Assembly (NCBI GenBank): GCA_951799425.1
Contig: OX637395.1
Span: 3,138,001-3,202,000 of the forward strand
Length of the DNA: 64,000 nt
Direction: 5' to 3'
Source: Ilex aquifolium
Lineage: Eukaryota > Streptophyta > Magnoliopsida > Aquifoliales > Aquifoliaceae
The notes beneath the pieces are model-generated. The model did not search any database and was not told the origin of the DNA. It saw nothing but the letters and a program-made list of their open reading frames with translations. Position 1 is the stretch's first letter. Each line of letters begins with the position of its first letter. Position numbers and translations under genes: made by a program. Shown here piece after piece: positions 1 to 11,299 of the stretch.

Positions 1-1177
1 GTGCTTTCCGGAAGGTAAATAGATTGTGTTTCTACTGTCGACAAAATTACTGAACAGACATGAGAACCAAATGATATAAAAAATAATTTTACTTCTCTTT
101 CGAGGGTTGGATGAAATATATAGCGTCCATCGAGGGCAAAGGTTGCCTTCTTCTGTAAAGATCTTCCACCACTGCAGGAAACGTGGAAATATGGTAAGTG
201 TATTGTTAAACAGAGAATCAGAATGTAGTTGATAACATCTTCAGGGTAACTGTTCGATTTAAGTTGCAAAACAAGAAAAGAAAAGGCATGGCAAATAATA
301 TTAAGACATCCCAAACTAATGATTGAATCACCTCCATTGGCATTATAAGAATAAAATTTGGACATCAGGTAAACGGAGATGGATGAAAATTTTTGTATTT
401 CTAGCATTAGTACAAAACATTACAACCATAAGAATTGGGAACACCAAATAAGTAAGTTTATTGTCTTCTGAATTTTGCCAACTGGCCATTGCCACGTGGA
501 GGTGGGACCTAGCGTGTGTTAAGCTGCAATGCAAAAGTAAAAGCAAGAATAACACAAAAACAAAATAATAATGAACCTACACACATGATATGTTACTATT
601 AACCCCAAAATCTGTAGATGCTCACATGAAATTCCTTCGTCTGTGATATCTGCCATTTTGCATGAGTGAGACATGACTTTCACTGTAATTTTATCCATGA
701 TGAGTACCTGTAAAAGATCAAATAAGCTTGGTAACGATTTTACAATGTGACAAACTGATGTTTCCAAATTAAATGACCAATACAGAACATGATTAGAAAA
801 CATCTAGCCAGAATTATGACATATTAATTTTCTAGATAATTACCAGCTGTCAGAGATCTGAAAGTCAGGAAATCATAATTCAAGTTGTTAACAACGAATA
901 GGCAATATAACAACAAAACTCACCTTCCAAGATGACCTTGAGTCCCCTGTTTTGGACGATCGGAGCATTTCATGCAATAACCCTGAAAATATCAAATAAA
1001 CAAGTACATGGTAAAATAGGGTCAACAAGTTGCCAAAACTATAAGTCTCCATTCTAAAAATTTACAACATACAAAATATTGAAGACCTATGTTTGCCTCC
1101 AAAAATTGAGAGTGAGACACACATGGACAGTATGAAAAAAAAAACAGACACACATACATACCGTAGAGACTCATACA

Positions 1178-1218
<41 letters not shown>

Positions 1219-2748
1219 CAATGTTCTTCCAAAGAAATCTGAAAGATTAACTTGAATACGCAGAAGCAATCTACTGTCACCACTTTAAGCATGTTGTATT
1301 ATGCATACTCCTTGTTTATGTGCTTAGGCTTTGCCTCGCTAACATAACCACTAAAATCTCCTGCTTTTAGTCTATAATGTGATCTCTAAGGTTTTTTTTT
1401 TTTCTTTTATTAAGTGGATAATGATCTGCAAGTTCCTCTCTATTCATCAAAAGGTGCTTCTCTAACTGTGACTATTTGCATATACAACAGTGTGATGTAC
1501 ACCATTGTGGCAGATGTAAACCTTGACCAATCTAAATATACTACCAGAGTTCCAAAAATGCCAATTGTCACCAGAATCTTACCAAGCTTAAGAAAGTCGG
1601 TGTTCCTTTCTTTTTGATGGAGGTTCTAAATCTATATCAAGTCCACCAAGTCACCAACTACTCCCCATAATACGTGAAAGTACATATTTTTCTTCTTTGA
1701 CCACTAATATTTTCTTCATTGTCACCATCGTGATCATTCTCAAGGAGCACTTTCTCTAATACCAATTCCTTTCAACTACCATAATGAGCTAAAAAGGAAG
1801 CTTAGAAGATTATTCCGATCCATGAGTTCTTTTTTGTGATTCATAACATCTACAAAATCACTATGCTGAAACTGTGGAACAAACTTCTTGATCGTCTGTT
1901 TTCCTTCTTGAGAGGTTTCTGCCAGCTTTTGAGAGGTTCCCTCTACTCCATTATTGGAAGTCTAGTCATATAGATTCTCATGTTGAGGCATGTCTAGTTC
2001 TTTTACATCATCTTTTTCCCCAATCAAGAACTCTGTGCTAGTGTTTCCTGTATTATTTTTCTATCACTTTAGAGACCAGATCATACTGTTGACTATATTG
2101 GAGGCAATTCTAGTCTTCATTTACAAATTAGAAAACATGAACATCACAATACAATGAACTTAAGGCACCAATAGTCTTTCTTTGTCCTCTTCCAGTTTTT
2201 TCTTTTTTACTAAGATCACTTCTTTACAATACGTGATCCATCTCGTAGTCCTCCGCACCAAAACTGAAGCACAACGATCAATACATTCAACAAAATAAAA
2301 GCAAAGAACTTGTCTTCTCCATTTTTCCTCCTATTTACCATTATTAATAATATAACATATTACAATTTCAAAAAGATTATATCTTCCACCATTGTATTCA
2401 AAAGTTAATACGATTGATCAAACAATATGCATTTTTTTATCATAAATTCATTACGATCGATGAAATTAGATATCGGAAATATGACCAAAATATAGATATA
2501 TACACATAAGTGTGTATATATATATATACATATATTTCTATATGAGGAAAATTCCGATTGGTGAGTCCTACTGTGATTATACAAGGACAAAGATCGTACG
2601 TCCCCATAATGAGCAAAAACCCATAGAATGGGCGTATGTGTGTGAGAGAGAAAAGAAAGAGAGAGAACATACTTTCGCGGCTGATTTGGCGAAAGTTCTT
2701 GTACTCTCCGCCGCCATGAGAGGACGAATCAGAATCGGAAAATGACAT
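1..2748 (-). CDS. KEU: KEULE/SEC1-like Sec1/Munc18 protein, 5' part, truncated by window edge
   Basis: Sec1/Munc18 (SM) proteins bind syntaxins and control SNARE-driven vesicle fusion; in plants KEULE acts with KNOLLE in cytokinesis. Visible coding exons on the minus strand are 2748-2673, 982-924, 707-626 and 171-93, with GT-AG junctions that join in phase. Exon 1 begins [19 protein letters not shown] and ends ISRE; exon 2 gives [20 protein letters not shown]; exon 3 gives [18 protein letters not shown]; exon 4 gives [20 protein letters not shown]. These follow the KEULE N-terminus closely, as I know the family. Intron 1 is about 1.7 kb. A GA-rich leader lies upstream near 2840. The last about 49 bases before the window edge (a possible fifth exon from 49) do not translate into the continuation I expect. 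Either the exon boundary lies elsewhere or the gene is damaged there. The rest of the gene lies outside the window. Confidence 0.88.
1190..1216. repeat. (GA)n microsatellite in intron 1 of the KEULE-like gene
   Basis: An uninterrupted run of AG dinucleotides inside the first intron of the Sec1-like gene. It has no coding potential. Confidence 0.9.
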
Positions 2749-3374
2749 GAACGATTTTCAAAGGGCTCGGGCAAGGGCTAATTGCAGAGATATTCTGGAA
2801 AGCAACTTCGAACAACAAGATGAAGATTTGAACTCTAGAGAGAGAGAGAGGTGGAAGGGCCGTTTGCGTTTTTGCAGGCGAGAGAGTCTGAGAAGTTCGT
2901 TATATTTGCAGGGACCGCTTTGAGCGTTCCTAACGGTGCTTTTGGAATCTAATTGCCGTTTGGTCCTTTTTAATTTGGTAATTTAACTTCAAGCCCTTGT
3001 TCTTTCCTTAATGTTTTTCTTTTGGATATAATCTTAATCATATATTTTTTGGTAAGAAGTTTTAATGACCTTTAAACAGTTGCCAAAGCTACCGTAACAT
3101 GGTGGTCAGCCGCTAAGATCGAGGAACTAATCGGCGTAAGTCCTATAACAAAACTATTGTAACACACTGCTTAATTTCTAGATGGTATTTAAGTCAAAAT
3201 CGTCCAACACGATAGAAATTTGTATTCAAAATTTGTCGGTAGTAATAAAAAAATTGGTAATTGTCTATAATTTATTGGATGGAAGAATTTTGACGACATG
3301 AAGGGCATGTCTCCATATTCTAATTATTTATATAAACTATTTTAGCGAATAGGAAATAAGGTTAAAAACATTCA

Positions 3375-3697
3375 AGGGCTAACATAACATCTTAAGAAAC
3401 GAATAAAAGTTCAAGTCTCATCACCAATAAGTTGATTTTAAAAACAGTGGTAGAGAAAGAGCTTTGCAAAAATAGTGGTAGAGAAAGAGATTGAGAGTGG
3501 AGGGGGCAAACCCTTAACGTGGTTAGTCTGATTTTTGGTATCTTAGATGTTTCAGATTCAATCGCTTCCCACACTTCCTAAGAGTTCGTCAATCATGTTC
3601 TTTTAGAGACATGTTCTAATCTAGCTCAAGTCACGGTAACCAGCCTCTGAATTCAAGGGAGTAGTCGGTATAAGCCTCAACACCCTGTAACAAAAAA
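3375..3697 (+). repeat. Possible SINE-like retroelement
   Basis: A pol III B-box-like string (AGTTCAAGTCTCATC, about 3409-3423) is followed about 270 bases later by a CACCCTGTAAC motif and a run of A at about 3688-3697. A motif like the 3' end recurs near 3090-3160. No A-box or clear target duplication was found, so the call is weak. Confidence 0.3.
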
Positions 3698-3949
3698 AAA
3701 TAGAGAATGGAGGGGCGAATTAGGTTTTCTACTTGGTTTTATAATTTTGCGTGTTATCAACCGAGCAAAATAAGATTTGAAATTTTTATTTGTTAACAAT
3801 TTGAGATTTTTCAATAAATTAACATCTTTAAATTAGCCAGAAAATCAGTTGAATGAGCTTATGTTTTGCTGACTTAATAAAAACGATCGGTGGCTCTAGT
3901 TTTTAAGGACATTATTCAGTTTTTTTTTTTTAACTTCGACATTATTACG

Positions 3950-4195
3950 GTACCAGAAAAATATTCGATACTGTACCGTCGATTATCATTTTTTATGGTA
4001 AAATTACAATTTCAGAAAAAGAAATTATAACTATTCAAGGAAAGGTCATGATCGATCACAGGCACCCATGATCAATTATGAACTCTCAGTATCGATCACA
4101 ATCTTCTATGATCAAACATGTCCTTTAAAATTGTAGCTTACACTTAAAAAAATTTATAACTTAACCTTAAAAAATTGTAATTTCCTGACAGTCTT
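3950..4195. repeat. Modular palindromic repeat family, copy A
   Basis: A run of short modules: CATGATCGATCA, CCCATGATCAATTATG, AGTATCGATCACA and ATGATCAAACATG, flanked by AAATTACAATTT-like and AATTTATAACTTA-like strings. The same module set occurs near 30640, 46262 and 58890. The left edge carries GGTACCAG and GGTAAAATTACAA, and the latter is mirrored at the right edge of copy D. I do not recognise the family. Confidence 0.5.
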
Positions 4196-5538
4196 TCCGG
4201 TTAGAAAGACAGATTATAAGCATCTGCTTTACACAACACATGGCAGCTCTAGCCTTTGCCGGCCCTTTTAGCCTCCTAAGGCCGGAAAAAGAAAACAAAT
4301 GAATAATACACTTTTGAATTGGTAGGGACAAAAATGAATTAGTGTAAACATCTTAGATGCCCTTAAACTTTGAAATGAGTTCCATCTATCTATCAAATTT
4401 TGTTCTTAAACCCTTAAAAACTCAGCAATCAACATGTATCGTCCAACACTCCCATCAGAACAAATAAAAAAGACAAAAAATAGAAATGTAGGAGACAACT
4501 TGAAACACAAATATCGTAGTGGACTTTTCGCTTTTTTGAATAGACAAAAAAGTGAAAAAGATTGATTATCATTTTTAAAGTTTAAAGCATGAAAATTAGT
4601 GCCAAAGTTTGCATGACATTGTGCCAAAGTTTGAATCGAAACGTTAAAGATTGTATTAAGAAGATAAATCTGAAAGAAAAGATGACGACAAGAAATCTGG
4701 TGCCAATTCTTCCCAAACATCAACATTTTCACCACATCTAACCTTTCTAGACAGTTGGTGAACTATACAATTTCCTGATCGTCTATAAGTGGACAAAAGA
4801 CAAAAAAAAAAAACAAGCGAATAACGTGTTGAACATTTGCAACAATAGTGCCTAAATGGGAGAAATCCCCAGAGTTATCAAGAATCCTTATATTAGACTT
4901 CCTTAAAAGTCTCTCAGAAACTTTCTAAATTGCTGAAACAGTTTCAACAATGCCACAAAACAACATATGATGCACTTCTCACAAGACATGAACTCTTAAA
5001 AAAACTTCATGGCAGGAATTTTCCAATCTTGAGCAGCAAACACAACCAATATCGAGTTTCTCACTGACATGACCTGATTTGTTCAACCTCAGAGTGGCTT
5101 CAATGTCAATGTAGAACCAATTCGCCAGAGAAGATTCGTCAGCGCGGAAGAACCAAGCATCAACTGATCAGCAGGCTGGCATAAGAACTCACCAAGGCAA
5201 GTGACGCTTCTGAAATATTACCATTGATGTATTTAGGCTGCATTAGACATTCTCAAAAGTGGCAAAATCTCTTGCTCCCTCCTCTAATCTATCCATCACG
5301 ATGACACAAAAGCATATGGTACCAATGAATTCATAGAAATAGTAAATGAACACAATATTTGGACTAAGTTGATAATGAAGCTACAAAAGGATACACAATC
5401 AAGCATATAACTTGCTTTATTTAAATGTGCAAACACGTCGCTGGAATTTTTATATTGCCTTCTTCCTTACAGAAAATAAGGACACAACAGAGAGACGAAG
5501 AAGAAAAAAAAAGTTTCAATCACAAATGTCACAATGGA

Positions 5539-8096
5539 CTAGATAAAACCCTGTTCTTTGCAGCATTGAATTGCTCCATCGTACATATCTTCAAGTCTAT
5601 GTTTAAACTTGAAACCAGTATCCAAGAGTTTTTTTGATGATAGGCCATTAAATTTATCCCCTTTGATCTCCTTTAAGCATCTGCAAAATGAAAAAATTGG
5701 TGGTGACTTGCATATTTTTCTTACTAGGAGAAAAGATGTAGAGAAGAAAAATAGACTTAAAGACATACTCGACAGTTGGCATTTGATATTCGGGGTATCT
5801 GGATGAAAGAAATTCAGCCATCTCATGAATTGTGATATCGACTGCTGAACATATATATCTTCCTTTCGCATTAGGATATTCAAGAAGGAAAATATGTGCA
5901 CTGGCCACATCGTCTACATGAACCAAAGATGTACCCACAAGAAAACTATAGCGGTCCTTGTCACCTGCACAAATTAAATATATCATAAAGAGAAAATCAA
6001 ACGCACCATTCTAAAAGGCTATTTAGAGTAAGATTTAAAGGCCTTATTTGACCGTATCTAAAAATGCTTAGGTTAATTTGCAGACTGTTGCGATAAGGTT
6101 CACCTAGGCCTCATTCTTCAACAGTCTAAATCTCCCTCTTCTTTATCATATCTGAATCAGATAACTGGGAACTAAACAAGTTATAGCAAGATGCAGCTAA
6201 AAGGCATGAGAAAATCTGTATCACTGCATGTGCTTTCACCCATTACATCTATCAGTTTACAACATTTTTGAACCATAATTGTTTGTGATGAGCAACACAT
6301 ACCAAAAATCATAGCCATTGACGTGCGCACTGAACCAGGCAAACGAGGACAAATGAAGGGGCCATGGATAAGAGCAGGAATGACGGTCACAAGATCCAAT
6401 CCATTTTCTTCAGCAAACTCTAAAGCAGCTCTTTCTGTTAATGTCTTGGTAATCGTGTACGAAGCTCCAACAACTTTTAGATCTCTAAGAAAATCTACAT
6501 CAGTCCATGTGCTTTCATCAATTACATCTAAACCCTTGTTGTGACCAAAAACAGTGGATGCACTAGAAGTACACACAACTCGTTTAACTGTCTTTGATTC
6601 AAGGCATGCCTTTAAAATGCCTAGTGTCCCATTGATGGCTCTTTTGGTCTTTGTTTCTTCTGTTTCCTTGTCCCCAAAATCCATGGGGTGAGCAACATGA
6701 AACACTCCAACGCATCCTGCAATTGCTGCATCAAAACTGTCTGGGATATCGAGATCTGCATTGAAAATCTGGAGTCTTTCTGATGCGCCTGGTAAGTTTG
6801 TGAGGAAGCTAATGTCTTTCTTCTTGTCTGGCAATACACAAACTGTTACTAATATCTGATCATACAATTCAGTACTTAGCCACAATACAAACTGGATTGA
6901 AACTCCGTTTTGTAGGAGACAAAGCTGGAAAATCTAAAATTTTTCTTTCCTAAATTTGTGGTAACTGATTATTTCGTAGACAGTTCAAGTAATAACACAC
7001 AGGCAAGCTAAAATCATGACCCTCATTGCTTTAAAACCCAAATTCTTCACCCAACCAAATATGACAGTCTTGCCTTTCACCTTTACTAGTGTTGGCCCCA
7101 TGCATCGCACGGAAATTGCACATATGTTCATCTACCTTTCCCTTCTTTTTTTTTTTCAATTGTCATCATACCATTAAAAAAAAATTAGGGTGATAAACTA
7201 ATTATGTAAAGTTATGGTGGTGAAACTATGTTCCTTAAAAAATTTAAATTAGTGGCTCATTTTTAAAAAAAAAATTGAATGAGTGATAGTTAATTAGTGG
7301 GGTAGAGGGGTAGTTAGATGAGACATATATTAGAACATAATTGGTTAAGTGATAATTAAATAATTGAAAATCCTAAGAAAAGAACAAAGTGGGAGGGAAG
7401 GCTTTTGAACCCACCTCCCACCTAATATGATTGTTTTATAGTATAGTAAGATTTCTAGTCTCCTAATACATACAAATAATACCATTAAAACAATTCTCAA
7501 TTATATTAAGTACTACGGCCTAATTATATTTTAAATGGTTAAAATGTTAAATATTCCTCCTATCATCGAGAACTACTGTCTATGGCATTTCATCAAACAT
7601 CTAATATACTAATCAAATATCCTACCCATTCAAATATATTCAAAATTTCTTAATATACAATTTTCATTCGATTATGGAGGATCTGGCATTTTATCAATCA
7701 TCTATCACTCTAATAAAATATTTACCAACTCAAAACCAACCATAATAAATTATTTATCAAGTAAACAAAATCATATTGCAACATTTCTATGATGACAATT
7801 AAAAAGAATTGTTTTTTTCTTTCTCGATAGCCTAATTTATTAAGATCATGTTCGTGGGTTAACCTGGTATTGAATTTAAATTCTAATGTCAACCCACAAG
7901 TTGACTAGAAGAACAAATGAGAAACTATGAATCATAGAGGAATGGGTTTTCTGGATTGGAGAAGATGATGAAGTTACCTGGATCGAACCTAGTTGTAGTG
8001 TGGACAGAATAACCTTGTTGAAGAAGCTTCATAATCAGCCATGAAGCTACAAAACCTGTTCCACCAGTTACACATACAGGTCCCTTCCTATGTCCT

Positions 8097-8101
<5 letters not shown>
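5539..8101 (-). CDS. Vestitone reductase/DFR-like NADPH-dependent reductase, paralogue 1
   Basis: Extended short-chain dehydrogenase of the DFR/vestitone reductase/anthocyanidin reductase group, cytosolic, probably reducing a flavonoid-type or related ketone; the substrate cannot be read from sequence. Exons 8101-7978, 6827-6303, 5964-5769 and 5680-5539 sum to 987 bases (328 aa), in phase throughout. The Rossmann motif [11 protein letters not shown] is near residue 13. The catalytic set is Ser129/130 (CTSSAS), Tyr165 and Lys169 (YTITK). The C-terminus ends [17 protein letters not shown], as in legume vestitone reductases. The start is the ATG immediately after a (GA)n tract; an in-frame upstream ATG at 8215 exists but would add an RE-repeat tail. 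By my count exon 2 differs from the paralogue at 18865-23046 at 23 of 174 residues. Intron 1 (about 1.15 kb) contains a Helitron. Confidence 0.9.
7086..7451 (-). mobile_element. Non-autonomous Helitron in intron 1 of reductase 1
   Basis: On the minus strand the element begins TCTTACTATACTATAAAAC directly after a host A. It ends with an imperfect hairpin (CCGTGCGATGCATGG) followed by CCAACACTAG and a host T. This is the Helitron signature: 5' TC, 3' CTAG preceded by a hairpin, insertion between A and T, and no target duplication. At 366 bp with no coding frame it is non-autonomous. Confidence 0.75.

Positions 8102-8138
<37 letters not shown>
8102..8138. repeat. (GA)n tract abutting the start codon of reductase 1
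   Basis: About 18 CT repeats on the plus strand, read as GA in the transcript, touch the ATG at 8101. The other reductase has a shorter GA tract in the same position (18851-18864), so the tract predates the duplication and has changed length since. Confidence 0.9.
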
Positions 8139-8140
<2 letters not shown>

Positions 8141-8262
8141 TATCTTGACATGAGGGAACTTAAAGAGTGAGGAAGGAGAATGAAAGACTATACTAGTCAA
8201 GCTTTTCCTCGTCAAGCTTTTCGTAGTTTCCCTGTGATTTTACGCTAGTGGTAGGCCCGGAA

Positions 8263-8330
8263 TTTGAAATTCCTTCCCACCTTCCTCCGCCGCGACTTTG
8301 AAATTCCTTCCCACCTTCCTCCGCCGCGAC
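8263..8330. repeat. Exact 34-bp tandem duplication upstream of reductase 1
   Basis: Two adjacent identical 34-base units (8263-8296 and 8297-8330), each starting TTTGAAATTCC and ending CCGCCGCGAC. They lie 160-230 bases upstream of the reductase 1 ATG, in the likely promoter. Confidence 0.9.
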
Positions 8331-8777
8331 TTAATCCCTTTTCTCCCCTGCTCCACCCTATACACCTAATATTTTTAAGAATTTACTTTATTCAAAAAAC
8401 TATACCATAGTTACAAAAAAATAATGGACATAGTTAATTACATTAGAGAAATAAAATATTATTTAATTAAATAATTCAAAAATAAGAGAAATGAGTATTT
8501 GACAATAAAATATTTTCCAAGCACTCTCTCTAATTTGATTATTATAGATTTCGTGCGCTTTATCACCCTTCCTTTTTGCATATCACTCTTTTTATTTTTT
8601 TGGGTCTTTCTCTTATCTCATCCCACCATTTTGGAAGTAGTGAAATGAAATACAGATAATAATAAGATGATAAAATATATTTTTAAATTTTTTAAATATT
8701 TAGTGATTAATTGCTACGAGAGTAAAGGGGTCATTACCCAATTACATATGTCATTTGGTAGAATATATAATTGTTTT

Positions 8778-9106
8778 AAAGCAATGTTATTGGAACATAA
8801 TTTAAGGACGAGCAATGCTACATGAACTTAAAAATTATACTTGATAATTACAATCATTGATTTCACTGTAGATTCCAGCATTTGTTAGTACTCACTACCT
8901 ATTCAATGGTTGAAATTATCAAGTCTAATTTTTAAGTCCATTTAACATTACTCTATAGAGACATATTGAGTTATCACTGATAGATTGATAATGGAATGTA
9001 TTTAATGCTACAATGAGACCCATCATTAAATGCATTCCACTATCAATCTATTGGTTGACAACTCATTATATCCTCAAATTATATCTCAATAGTATTAGTG
9101 TTATTT
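8778..9106. mobile_element. MITE interrupted by a second MITE
   Basis: The outer arms pair when inverted: left GTTATTGGAACATAATTTAA and ATATTGAGTTATCACTGATA against a right arm whose reverse complement reads ACTATTGAGATATAATTTGA then ATAATGAGTTGTCAACCAAT. The left arm is split by an inner MITE at 8811-8952. The inner termini are AGCAATGCTACATGAACTTA (left) and AGTAATGTTAAATGGACTTA (right, inverted). A relative of the inner element is at about 24969-25118. Confidence 0.7.
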
Positions 9107-9121
9107 GAAGCATTATATTTT

Positions 9122-9470
9122 AGAGCAATACTACAAAATTCAAATGAAGCTCAAAAAATTGCAACTCAAATGCATATCATCACTTGGATGAGTGAATCCC
9201 ATTAATTTTTTCAGTGGGACTCACTCATCCAAATGATAATATGCATTTGGGTTTTATTTGGGTTATGTAATATTTTTCTATATTTTAATAGAGAGCAATG
9301 CTCTAAAATCTAAATGAAACCCAAAAAGTTGCAGCCCAAATGCATATCATTTCTTGGCTGAATGGGTCCATTAATTTTTTCAGTGGGACTCACTCATCCC
9401 ACGCTCATCCAAGGAATGATATATATTTGAGTTTTAACTTTTAGGTTTCATTTGAGTTATGTAATATTTT
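9122..9470. mobile_element. Tandem pair of related MITEs
   Basis: Two adjacent foldback units, about 9122-9276 and 9292-9470. Each begins AGAGCAAT and contains AAATGCATATCAT followed by CATTAATTTTTTCAGTGGGA. Each ends with an inverted match of its start (…GGGTTATGTAATATTTT and …GAGTTATGTAATATTTT). Confidence 0.7.
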
Positions 9471-9479
9471 CTTTTAATA

Positions 9480-11299
9480 TAATAATTTAAAATTATTTAT
9501 ATTAAGATAAATAAGAGTTAAAAAAACTTACTTACCAAAAAAATGAGTTAAAAAAAACTTCTTAAGCCATCTCAATTAAAAATAATGATTTTATAAATAT
9601 AGACAAACAAAAATTCAAAACAAAAAGAGGCAAAAAAACTTCTCATTGTTAAGGTATATTTTGAACCCTCTTAGTTATATATATCTCACACTACCTCTTG
9701 AATTATCACATTTCTTATATCTGAACTTCAATTATTATTTTTGATTTTACATCATTCATACCCAATAGAGAAGACGGATGCTAAATCAATAGATGTAAAT
9801 TGGTTGAACCCTTAACACGGAGAGTAATTCTAAGAATTTAATTTGGAGATTTAATTCAATAAAATTGGTGTATGAGTTTAATATTGGATAATTTTCAGTT
9901 TTCACTTTCAATGCCGCAGTTGTATTTCATTAAATCGTCAAATAAAGTTTAAATAATATTTTCCTAAGACAAATGAGTACTTGCTTTACTTCGCCATCAA
10001 GACTTATGTAGCCCTGTAGTTTCTCTTTACAATATCAAATAAATAGACGAAGATCAAGACTACATGTGAGGGATAGAACAAAATTGGATCATAATAAACA
10101 CTACATTACCAATGAGTCCTCCTACCCTTCAAAAAAAGAGGCCCTTTATGAGTAATTTTAATTAGATTTAATTTATTGGCATAATATCACACTGTCTTGG
10201 ATTTTTAATGAATCTCAATGTTAGAGGTGATATATTATCAATCAAGGCATAATAATAAATTAAACTCCGAGGGGGTCAGTTTAGTGGTAGCTTAACTATA
10301 TGATAAATCTTTCATGAGGGATAAGCCAGATATTCAAATATCTCACGAAACGTAGTTATTTGAGACCACCATCCATAGATTTGTCCATTTTGTAGAGAGA
10401 CGATTTTATACAAGCTTCAACATTAACCCAGTACATGAGCGGAAAAATAATGCGGTGATCTATTGAGACAGTTGGAATATAAAAAAAAAAAAAACACAAT
10501 ACGTTAGATCAATAAATTATGTTCAAACAACATTATTGATAAGTCAAATTCTATAATTAAACTAAAAGTTGAAGTATAGTTTGAAGGATTGTTCGAAGTA
10601 AATCAAATATATTTTTATTGTGGTTCCAAATGTTGTTTCTTTCAAATTTTAAACGGATTAAATTGACGGACAACAGTGATTGAAACATGAAAGTACCATT
10701 ACACCCTCCATCTTATACATTATTTCTCATTTTTTTCTTTAAATACTAATTTTATCCCTAAAAAAAAGTCAAAAAAAAAAAAAACATCTGTTCAACCCAA
10801 CACAACATACTGCACCAAAACATGTTCGCCTTTGCCAGCACCCTCCACCTCCACCCAACACGAACACACACTTTTTAAGGGTAATTGTGTCTTTTAAATA
10901 AATTATGCATCATGTAAATTTCTGATGTCTAATTTACGTCATGTTTTATGATCTAAAATTAATTGTTGGAGTTAATTACAAAACTATTCAAACTTTAAAA
11001 GGACTTTTTGTTAAAATTAAAATCTGAAAGGCCGAATGACAATCTACCCAAAGTTATAGAGGGTATTTTGTAATTAACCCATTTTTATTTTATGGTTTTG
11101 TTACGTATGTGATGACTACTGCAAATCAATTTCAATTTGTATACACAAATATATAATCAAGTTTTTTATTATATAAACCAATTCAGGTCTTATGTTCCAA
11201 TAATTTGAGATTAGCTATATGAGTCTGTATTTGTCATTCATTTTGGTTATGCGCTATCCACTTATTTAAATAAGTTTTTTATTATTTAGATATTTATAA
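9480..11299. other. Gene-free AT-rich region
   Basis: No credible coding exon. A small inverted-repeat element at about 10968-11081 has ends GAGTTAATTACAAAA and, inverted, GGGTTAATTACAAAA. A stretch at 10276-10290 (TCAGTTTAGTGGTAG) resembles a pol III A-box, but no matching B-box was found. The rest is unassigned. Confidence 0.5.

Larger units (their letters stand above)
2749..5538. other. Intergenic region between KEULE-like gene and reductase 1
   Basis: The start-proximal 150 bases hold a GA-rich leader of the minus-strand KEULE-like gene. The remainder is AT-rich with no credible coding exon; the open frames at 4406-4735 and elsewhere have no recognisable family. It holds a SINE-like stretch (about 3375-3697) and one copy of the ATGATCGATC-type modular repeat (about 3950-4195), both listed separately. 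The part from about 4200 to 5538 shows nothing I can name apart from the 3' flank of reductase 1. Confidence 0.6.
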
